DNA of 20,349 bases from JAMXLO01 sp041487355 (lineage in GTDB: Bacteria; Pseudomonadota; Alphaproteobacteria; Acetobacterales; Acetobacteraceae): assembly GCA_041487355.1 (NCBI GenBank), contig JBGPND010000084.1, positions 1 through 20,349 on the forward strand. Reading direction: 5' to 3'. Under the pieces are notes generated by a model. The model searched no databases and had not been told where the DNA came from. It worked only from the letters and a program-made list of their open reading frames with translations. Position numbers and translations under genes: made by a program. Shown here one piece after another: positions 15,061 to 20,349 of this stretch. Within the stretch, counting starts at the first letter, position 1. Every line of letters begins with the position of its first letter.

Positions 15061-15264
15061 TCAGGCGATCCAGGGCAGCGCAACGTCAGGATTCGCCGCC
15101 ACGGTGCGGCTGCGCCCGTCGATGGCGACCCCGAGGATCGGTAAGGTGATCGGGGCGGTCACGTAGACCGTCATTGCGCCGCGCGCCCGACGCGCTCCGA
15201 TAGTCTGCCGCGTGTCGGTGATGTTGCGCCCATACCACGGGCCAAGCTGGATCAGGGCTGACAT
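15061..15264 (-). CDS. Possible small orphan ORF or gene fragment
   Basis: 67 residues (MSALIQLGPWYGRN ... ANPDVALPWIA) in the 480-bp gap 14977-15456, with third-position GC typical of this genome. I recognise no family. The frame is open upstream of the ATG and the ribosome binding site is weak, so this may be the C-terminal end of a lost gene. Apart from this ORF I see nothing in the gap except the promoter region of the ACS-family transporter. Confidence 0.3.
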   Translation of the reverse strand: MSALIQLGPWYGRNITDTRQTIGARRARGAMTVYVTAPITLPILGVAIDGRSRTVAANPDVALPWIA

Positions 15265-15456
15265 GATCCGACCCCAGATGCTCAGAGGAGGCACTCTGCT
15301 CAGGACAGTTCGCGTCAAGCGGCTTATGCGCACCGGCCGCGCGTTTCGGAAGTAACCGGCGAAGCAAAGGCGGTGCCCGGCGTCCGCGTCGGTCGGCCCC
15401 TGGCCGTTTGCCCTCCCGGACGCTACGGTGTCCGCAACATAACCGGGGAAACGACC

Positions 15457-16764
15457 ATGCCGACGCTGAGCGCCGACCTGAACCTTGAAGCGGCCACGAT
15501 GCGCCGCGTGTCCTGGCGCCTGATGCCGTTCCTGCTGCTCGCTTACCTGATCTGCTACATCGATCGGGTGAATGTCGGCTTCGCCGCGCTGCAAATGAAC
15601 AAGGCCGTCGGCATCGACCCGAAGACCTACGGTCTCGGCGCCGGTATCTTCTTCATCGGCTATTTCATCCTCGAAGTGCCGAGCAACCTGGCGCTGCAGC
15701 GGTTCGGCGCGCGCGTCTGGATCGCGCGCATCATGCTCACATGGGGCATCGTCTCGGCGGCCTTCGCGCTGATCGGTGGGCCAATCTCGTTCCTGGTGCT
15801 GCGCTTTCTGCTCGGCGCCGCGGAAGCTGGTTTCTTCCCGGGGGTGATCCTCTACATCACCTACTGGTACCCGGCGCATTATCGCGCGATCATCGTCGGC
15901 ATCTTCATGGTGGCGATTCCGGTGGCCGGCCTGATCGGCTCGCCGATCTCGGGCGCGATCCTCTACATGGACGGCGTGCTCGGCCTCGGCGGCTGGCAGT
16001 GGATTTTCCTCCTCGAAGCGGCACCGGCCGTGTTGCTTGGCCTGGCGACCTTCGTTTGGCTGACCGACCGGCCGGAGCACGCGTCGTGGCTGGCGCCCCA
16101 GCAACAGCAATGGCTGGTCGCCAAGCTGGAAACCGAACGCCGCCGTGCGCCGCGCATCTCGCATGCCTCGGTCTGGCGGGTGATCACGAACAAATACGTG
16201 CTGATCATGGCGCTGGTGTATTCCGGTGCCGCCGGGGCCTCTACGTCCTTGGCACTGTGGATGCCGCAACTGGTCAAGTCGTTCGGCCTGACCAACTGGC
16301 AGACCGGTCTGCTGAACGCCGTTCCGTTCGGCATCGCCGCGGTGTGGATGATCCTGTGGGGCCGCAGCTCCGACCGCAGCGGTGAGCGGGTGTGGCACAA
16401 TGCGCTGCCGCTGGCCTGGATGGTGCTGGCTATGATCGCCACATTCTTCGCGATTGGCAGCCTGTGGGCCATGATCCCGCTGCTGACGCTGATCGCGGCT
16501 GGCACCTACGCCAGCAAGGGGCCATTCTGGGCGCTGTCGTCGGAATGGCTAGGTGCTACGTCCGCCGCGGCGGGCCTGGCGCAGATCAACGCGCTCGGCA
16601 ATTTGTCCGGTTTCTTCTTCAATTACCTGATCGGCTGGATCCAGGCAGAAACCGGCAGCTTCCCACTGGCCTTGATGCCGATCGCCGCCGTGGCGACGAT
16701 CGGTACGATCTGCGTGCTGGTGATCGGTCGCCACCAGCCGCGCACAGTGGCGATGACCGCCTGA
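15457..16764 (+). CDS. MFS transporter, anion:cation symporter (ACS) family
   Basis: Inner-membrane symporter of 435 residues with 12 predicted helices. The TM1 signature LLLAYLICYIDRVNVGFAALQMNK and the TM4-5 segment RFLLGAAEAGFFPGVILYITYWYPAHYRA are the hallmarks of the ACS family (phthalate, tartrate, glucarate and hydroxyphenylacetate carriers). A long central loop (LTDRPEHASWL ... ETERRRA) separates the halves. The start at 15457 has GGGGAAA before it and gives a normal N-terminus; the longer open frame does not. It is unrelated in detail to the first MFS gene, yet it is flanked on both sides by direct-orientation relics of that gene. Substrate: a carboxylate, by family. Confidence 0.92.
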   Translation: MPTLSADLNLEAATMRRVSWRLMPFLLLAYLICYIDRVNVGFAALQMNKAVGIDPKTYGLGAGIFFIGYFILEVPSNLALQRFGARVWIARIMLTWGIVSAAFALIGGPISFLVLRFLLGAAEAGFFPGVILYITYWYPAHYRAIIVGIFMVAIPVAGLIGSPISGAILYMDGVLGLGGWQWIFLLEAAPAVLLGLATFVWLTDRPEHASWLAPQQQQWLVAKLETERRRAPRISHASVWRVITNKYVLIMALVYSGAAGASTSLALWMPQLVKSFGLTNWQTGLLNAVPFGIAAVWMILWGRSSDRSGERVWHNALPLAWMVLAMIATFFAIGSLWAMIPLLTLIAAGTYASKGPFWALSSEWLGATSAAAGLAQINALGNLSGFFFNYLIGWIQAETGSFPLALMPIAAVATIGTICVLVIGRHQPRTVAMTA

Positions 16765-16837
16765 CCCGGAGGACGAAGATCCTGGCGCCCATGTCCTGAG
16801 CAGCGTCTGCGCCCGCGTTTCGGCGGCCGAATGGGCG

Positions 16838-17149
16838 GCGGTCAGGCTGTTGGTGTTCTCGGTGTTCTACGGTCTCGACTGGGTGGCGACCGGGCCCGCG
16901 ACATTCGCGCTGACCAACGAGATTTTCGGCTGGCGCGACACACCGGTGATCGTCTCGTGAATCTTCGCCGCGCATCAGGTGGGCGGCGCGCTCGCTGCGA
17001 TCGGCGCCGGTGCGGTGCGTAGCCTGGAGGGCAGCTATCTGCTTGCGTTCGTAGTCAGCGGGCTGGCCTGCCTGCTTGCTTGCTTGCTTGCTTCGCTGCT
17101 GGTTTTGCGGATCACGCGGCCTGCACCCGCGCTTGCTGCGGCGGAGTGA
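16838..17149 (+). pseudogene. Decayed 3' copy of MFS transporter (copy 3)
   Basis: About 90% identical by eye to 980-1279, covering the last hundred codons through the same TGA. It is in frame throughout except for one nonsense change: the Trp codon of VSWIFAAHQ is TGA at 16958-16960. A four-codon in-frame expansion (extra CLLA) comes from CTTG repeats at 17075-17090. Homology begins abruptly at GCGGTCAG; no 5' part of the gene is present. Confidence 0.88.
17075..17090 (+). repeat. (CTTG)4 tetranucleotide tract
   Basis: Four CTTG units preceded by CCTGCCTG. The intact copy near 1220 has the shorter CCTGCTCGCTTC. Replication slippage inside the pseudogene is the simple explanation. Confidence 0.7.
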
Positions 17150-17469
17150 GGTGCGTTTGCATGACCGCACTGAGAGTCCGACCCGAATCTCAAGCCGAAC
17201 GAGCCAGCCGTCTGGTTAGCGGCATGACGCCAGCGGCGTAGAGGAAAGCGGTGGCCGAGGCGGTTGAGGACCACTGCGGCAAGGCGATCGCCCGCCGGCA
17301 GATGGCGCTGGCAGCCAATTAGCCACGCGCCGGGCGGGCGAGGGGACGTGGCCGCCCGCGCGCCGTAACTCCGGTGCACTCCGTCCGCGACGCGGGCGCT
17401 GTCATCGCCGCCCCGGACCAGGTCCGGGGCCGCTATCACGCGTAGAGACGGGTCCGCACGCAGCCTCCG
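17150..17469. other. Non-coding stretch with one broken-looking frame and a palindrome
   Basis: No intact gene seen. A plus frame at 17161-17322 reads coding-like (MTALRVRPESQAERAS, then TAG at 17239, then RKAVAEAVEDHCGKAIARR) and may be a relic; weak evidence. The perfect palindrome GCCCCGGACC-A-GGTCCGGGGC at 17410-17430 lies 40 bp beyond the CBS gene stop, and could be a dispersed repeat or help end that transcript. Confidence 0.4.
17410..17430. repeat. GC-rich 10-bp-arm palindrome
   Basis: GCCCCGGACC-A-GGTCCGGGGC, downstream of the minus-strand CBS gene. It resembles the dispersed GGCCGG-type palindrome at 6764-6786 in style, though not in exact sequence. Confidence 0.6.
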
Positions 17470-18171
17470 TCACGGCACCGGGCTGACCCAGCCCCCCGCG
17501 GTCACATCCTCCAAATGGTCCTCCACGCGCGTGACGCCCGGCGTGTTCTCGGCCGTTACGCGCATCGCCAGCCTTTGCTCCTGGCTGTGCACCACGCCCC
17601 ACAGATGCACCACGCCATCCACGACGGTCACGTTGAGCTGGGCGACGGACGTGCCCCACTTGTGCTGGCGCAGTTCGGCCAGCAGCGCGGTGCGGATCCG
17701 GCGATCATCGGCGGCCGGTGGCGGCGGCGCCTGCAGCCGGCTCGCCAGGGCGTGCAGCAGGTTGGCGCGACTGACGATGCCGACCAGCTTGCCGTCGCGC
17801 AGCACCGGCACGCGCTTGATCCGCCGCGACTCGAGCAGCCGCGCGATATCGGCGATCGGCGTGGTGTCTGCCACGGTGATGACGTTCGTGGTCATCACCT
17901 CCGACGCCTTCCGGCCGCGGGTGCGGACATATTCCGCGGCGAGCGGCGTGGCGCCGGTGACCAGTTCCAGGAGGTGCGACCGCCGCGGTTCGCTGCCGAG
18001 CTCGACCCGCCGCAGCAGATCACCTTCGCTGACGATGCCGACGATGTGGTCATGCTCCACCACCGGAACGCCGCTGATCCGGTGCTCCAGCATCAGGGCG
18101 ACGAGTCGGTCGAGCGGCGTGTCTGGGTCCACTGTGATGACGTCAGGCGTCATGATGTCGGCGGCGTTCAT
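17470..18171 (-). CDS. CBS-domain pair plus BON domain protein
   Basis: Cytoplasmic protein of 233 residues. CBS1 is at about 7-57 (MTPDVITVDPDTPLDRLVALMLEHRISGVPVV), CBS2 at about 93-145 (MTTNVITVADTTPIADIARLLESRRIKRVPVL, then GIVSRANLL). A Pro linker and a C-terminal BON domain at about 158-225 (LNVTVVDGVVHLWGVVHSQEQR) follow. CBS pairs bind adenine nucleotides; BON is a small lipid- or ligand-binding fold. The start at 18171 is set by AGGAGG just upstream. An FNR/FixK-like box lies 75 bp upstream of the start, the common arrangement for hypoxia-induced CBS proteins. Confidence 0.93.
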   Translation of the reverse strand: MNAADIMTPDVITVDPDTPLDRLVALMLEHRISGVPVVEHDHIVGIVSEGDLLRRVELGSEPRRSHLLELVTGATPLAAEYVRTRGRKASEVMTTNVITVADTTPIADIARLLESRRIKRVPVLRDGKLVGIVSRANLLHALASRLQAPPPPAADDRRIRTALLAELRQHKWGTSVAQLNVTVVDGVVHLWGVVHSQEQRLAMRVTAENTPGVTRVEDHLEDVTAGGWVSPVP

Positions 18172-18245
18172 GCGTTCCTCCTGTTTTCTTGTCCGGGGCC
18201 GAGCAGTCTTGCCGCGCAAATGTGACGCGCCGGGCGGGAGGTGCC

Positions 18246-18259
18246 TTGATCTATGTCAA
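18246..18259. promoter_or_regulatory. FNR/FixK-like box (CBS-BON gene)
   Basis: TTGATCTATGTCAA matches FNR/FixK arms (TTGAT-N4-GTCAA) 75 bp upstream of the CBS-BON start. It is the closest of the four boxes to the classical FNR consensus. Confidence 0.65.
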
Positions 18260-18429
18260 GCCAGACCGCTTGGCAGGCATTGGCCAGACAGGAGCGGAGC
18301 AAGAACAAACAGTGGCAAGCCTGCGCACGTCCTGCGCTGCCCGCGCCGCGTTGAGGCCCCGTTGAAGCTCTGTTTCAGCCCGGACAGCGCGACCGGTAAC
18401 GCTTGTATCTATAAGTTGCTGATTTTATT

Positions 18430-18505
18430 TGGCGGAGCCAAGGGGGCTCGAACCCCTGACCTCCTGAATGCCGTTCAGGCGCTCTCCCAACTGAGCTATG
18501 GCCCC
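18430..18505 (-). tRNA. tRNA-Ala(GGC)
   Basis: A full 76-nt cloverleaf with encoded CCA. The acceptor stem GGGGCCA/TGGCTCC has the G3-U70 pair that identifies tRNA-Ala. The D-arm is GCTC...GAGC, the anticodon stem CCTGA/TCAGG with loop ACGGCAT (anticodon GGC, A32-U38), and the T-arm AGGGG-TTCGAGC-CCCCT. Two oddities: position 33 is C instead of the near-universal U, and the discriminator base 73 is G where tRNA-Ala normally has A. It lies just 16 bp downstream of the stop of the minus-strand oxidoreductase gene. Confidence 0.93.
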
Positions 18506-18521
18506 GGCTGACGCTGCGCCG

Positions 18522-19550
18522 TCAGCCGGGGAACATCGCCTTCAGCCGCGGTACCAGCTCGCGTGCGTAGCGATCGAGATGGCGGTTCATCCGGTCCGGC
18601 CGCAGCCCAGGCGGCACCGCCCAGCACACGATGTCGGTCAGCCCGTATTCGCCGATGAACGCCGCCATCTTCGCGACGCACTCGTCGAGCGTCCCGACCA
18701 CCCAGCCCTGCGGGATGCGCTGTTCCTCGGTGATGCCGGCAACGCCGCCATGCCCGCCGGACTCGGCGCGGAACTGGTTGTACAGCGCCATGCGCCGGCG
18801 CTCGGCCGCGCGGATCGGCGCGAAGTCGCGCTCCGCATCGTCGGTGACGAGACAGGAACGGATGATGCCGACGCGATGGTCCCGCGGATCGCGCCCGGCC
18901 TTCGCCAGCGCCGCGTGCCACGGATCAAGCGCAAGCGCCCGCGCGCGCGGCCCCTGCGGCAGCAGATTCGCGCCGAAGCGCGCGGCCCGCAGTGCGCCGG
19001 CTTCCGCCAGCGCCGCCACCCAGAGCGGCGGGCCGCCCGGCTGCACGTAGCCTGGCGTGATGCGAACGTCGCTGAAGTCATAGCGCTTGCCGCGGAAGGA
19101 GAAGCGCTCGCCGGTGAAGGCGCGCGTCAGCACCTCGAGGCCTTCGTCGGTGTAGGACAGACGGTGCGAGACGGGCAGTCCGAAGCCGCGGAACTCGTGC
19201 ACCGCGTAGCCGAGCCCGACGCCGATCTCCACGCGGCCGCCGCTGATGTTGTCGAGCACGGCGAGGTCCTCGGCCAGGCGGATCGGGTGGTTGAACGGCA
19301 GCAGGCAGACGTCGCAGGAGAAGCGCACGTGGCGCGTGCGCGCGGCCATGGCGCTGGCGACGGGGATCCAGGAGGGGAGGTAGCCGTCATCGACGAAGTG
19401 GTGCTCGGTGAACCAGACGAGATCGAGGCCCAGGGAGTCGAGCCAGGTCACCTGGTCGAGGATGGCGGCGTAGAGGTCGGGCGTGCGCATCCCGGATTCG
19501 GGCGGGTTGCGGAAGTCGTAGACGACGCCCATGCGGAGGGGTTGTGGCAT
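18522..19550 (-). CDS. LLM class flavin-dependent oxidoreductase
   Basis: Luciferase-like TIM-barrel monooxygenase of 342 residues using reduced FMN or F420. The N-terminal GVVYDFRNPP, then LGLDLVWFTEHHFVDDGYLPS (about 40-60), VCLLPFNHPIRLAEDLAVLDNISGGRVEIGVGLGY (about 82-116) and ITPGYVQPGGPPLWVAALAE are classic bacterial luciferase-family blocks. The ATG at 19550 is 8 nt from AGGA; the in-frame TTG at 19556 is too close to it. The substrate is not predictable. It is followed immediately by tRNA-Ala on the same strand. The codon bias is normal for the genome, unlike the dGTPase fragment upstream. Confidence 0.92.
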   Translation of the reverse strand: MPQPLRMGVVYDFRNPPESGMRTPDLYAAILDQVTWLDSLGLDLVWFTEHHFVDDGYLPSWIPVASAMAARTRHVRFSCDVCLLPFNHPIRLAEDLAVLDNISGGRVEIGVGLGYAVHEFRGFGLPVSHRLSYTDEGLEVLTRAFTGERFSFRGKRYDFSDVRITPGYVQPGGPPLWVAALAEAGALRAARFGANLLPQGPRARALALDPWHAALAKAGRDPRDHRVGIIRSCLVTDDAERDFAPIRAAERRRMALYNQFRAESGGHGGVAGITEEQRIPQGWVVGTLDECVAKMAAFIGEYGLTDIVCWAVPPGLRPDRMNRHLDRYARELVPRLKAMFPG

Positions 19551-19567
19551 AGCCAAGTTCCTGTAGT

Positions 19568-20210
19568 TCAGTAGTCTCGGAAGATGGTCTGGTAGGTTTC
19601 TGATCGGAGCCTACTGAAGAATTCCACCGCATACTTATCCGTCATGCCGGCCACGAAATCGCACAGAACTCTCATGCAACGAGGGTCGCGCGTTATCCCA
19701 TCACGACGGCGGTTTCGGCGCATTTCGGTCGCTTGTATATACTTGCGCTGAAAATCACTCGGCATCAGTTCCCACCCGCCTGGAGACGCAAGCGCTTCCA
19801 TGATGGTGCGAATAATGAATTCTGCTCGACGAGCGACGATTTTTAGTCGGTTAGACTGTATCATCATAACGTAGGTGAAGTGCTTGAGTGCCTCTACCTC
19901 CTCGTGTACTGACCGTTCTAGAAAAACTTTGCTGACGCTGGGTACCCTCCTGTCCAGCGAGAACCGAACTCCATCTATAAATCGATCCACGAGTCTGCTG
20001 GTCAGCCAATTCCGGAAGAAGCCGTCCGATACGATGAAGTGTGACGTAGCCAGGGTATCAGAGATATCCCAATCCTCCCCGAAGAAGTCGCCGAGCGTTC
20101 GGGCAATAGCTGATTTTACCTGATCATTGGTGAATGCGCGGTCATTTAGACCGCGCCTGCAACGGTCCCGAACCGCGGTCATAAGTTGTTCGGTGGGATA
20201 GAGAAGATGC
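19568..20210 (-). pseudogene. dgt: dGTPase C-terminal remnant, cut by an IS
   Basis: About 214 residues matching the C-terminal half of deoxyguanosinetriphosphate triphosphohydrolases: HLLYPTEQLMTAVRDRC at the cut, then SDGFFRNWLTSRLVDRF, EEVEALKHFTYVMM and the terminal VLCDFVAGMTDKYAVEFFSRL. The HD-domain metal ligands (H...HD...D) lie in the missing N-terminal part, so this fragment would not be catalytic. An ATG at 20182 could in principle start a shorter protein, but the reading frame runs on to the IS end at 20211. Base composition is visibly less GC-rich than its neighbours, suggesting recent acquisition. Stand-alone dGTPases can act in phage defence by depleting dGTP; whether this one did is unknown. 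Confidence 0.85.
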
Positions 20211-20349
20211 GGTTCTTCGCTGTTATGTGTGGGTAGTAACGGCTTCAGGCAGCCGGGTTGATGTCGAGTTTGCCGGCCAGCAGATAGACCATGGCCTTGA
20301 GGTTTCGGATTGAGCGGTAGCCGCGAGCCTTGGCCTTGGCGGCCTGCAC
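20211..20349 (-). mobile_element. Right end of ISL3-like insertion sequence (partial)
   Basis: From GGTTCTTCGC at 20211 to the window edge. The terminal GGNTCTTCGC-like bases resemble ISL3-family inverted repeats, and the transposase C-terminus lies just inside. Adjacent host bases GAAGATGC (20203-20210) are the candidate 8-bp target duplication; the other end is outside the window. Confidence 0.65.
20245..20349 (-). CDS. Transposase C-terminus (ISL3-like), partial
   Basis: The last 34 codons of a transposase entering from the right edge: AKARGYRSIRNLKAMVYLLAGKLD and a stop after NPAA. The ARG-Y/F-...-YLLAGKL ending is typical of ISL3-family (IS204/IS1001/IS1096/IS1165) DDE transposases. The catalytic residues are outside the window. 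Confidence 0.75.
   Translation of the reverse strand: MQAAKAKARGYRSIRNLKAMVYLLAGKLDINPAA

Noticed and set aside
1..20349. CRISPR array, rRNA or prophage
   Set aside because: No regularly spaced repeats, no rRNA-like stretches and no phage structural genes were seen.

Overview
The window is GC-rich, densely coding DNA. It suggests an alphaproteobacterium, probably Rhodospirillales/Acetobacteraceae-like. The reasons are the high GC at third codon positions, FNR/FixK-type TTGAN6TCAA-like boxes, alphaproteobacterial-style GGCCGGA...TCCGGCC palindromes, and many carboxylate or aromatic-type transporters and enzymes (MFS, MmgE/PrpD, luciferase-like oxidoreductase). No species can be named from the sequence alone.

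Layout. 1-1279: MFS transporter, possibly cut at the left edge. 1465-3323 (minus): a class II glutamine amidotransferase, an OsmC-like peroxidase and a universal stress protein, which look like one operon. 3324-3618: an intergenic region with two FNR/FixK-like boxes, one serving each side. 3619-4134: an exported Spy/CpxP-like protein. 4144-5482 (minus): a tight operon of a YgaP-type membrane protein, an AhpD-like carboxymuconolactone decarboxylase and a SAM methyltransferase. A third FNR-like box lies in the divergent gap before 5769-10020, which encodes an RND adaptor and permease with no outer-membrane partner. 10244-12012: an unrecognised polytopic membrane protein overlapping a FecR-domain lipoprotein. 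This pair is bracketed by an imperfect 47/49-bp direct repeat that is a copy of the 5' end of the next gene. 12134-13534: MmgE/PrpD family protein. 13632-14216: gamma-carbonic-anhydrase-like hexapeptide protein. 14213-14661: two small ORFs ending tail to tail. 14691-17149: an intact ACS-family MFS transporter (15457-16764) flanked by two decayed copies of the 3' end of the first MFS gene. 17470-18171 (minus): CBS-CBS-BON protein with a fourth FNR-like box upstream. 18430-18505 (minus): tRNA-Ala(GGC) with two unusual bases. 18522-19550 (minus): luciferase-like flavin oxidoreductase. 19568-20210 (minus): C-terminal remnant of a dGTPase, cut by the end of an ISL3-like insertion sequence that runs off the right edge.

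How it works together. The stress genes (Usp, OsmC, amidotransferase, Spy-like, AhpD-like, YgaP-like, CBS-BON) with four matching FNR/FixK-type palindromes look like a low-oxygen or nitrosative-stress regulon. The RND pump may belong to it through the shared divergent promoter region. The rest is catabolic or transport content with clear signs of rearrangement: a triplicated transporter 3' end, an inserted two-gene module with a duplicated gene start, and an IS-disrupted dGTPase. The inserted membrane protein/FecR-lipoprotein module is the best candidate for something undescribed. Its function cannot be read from the sequence.
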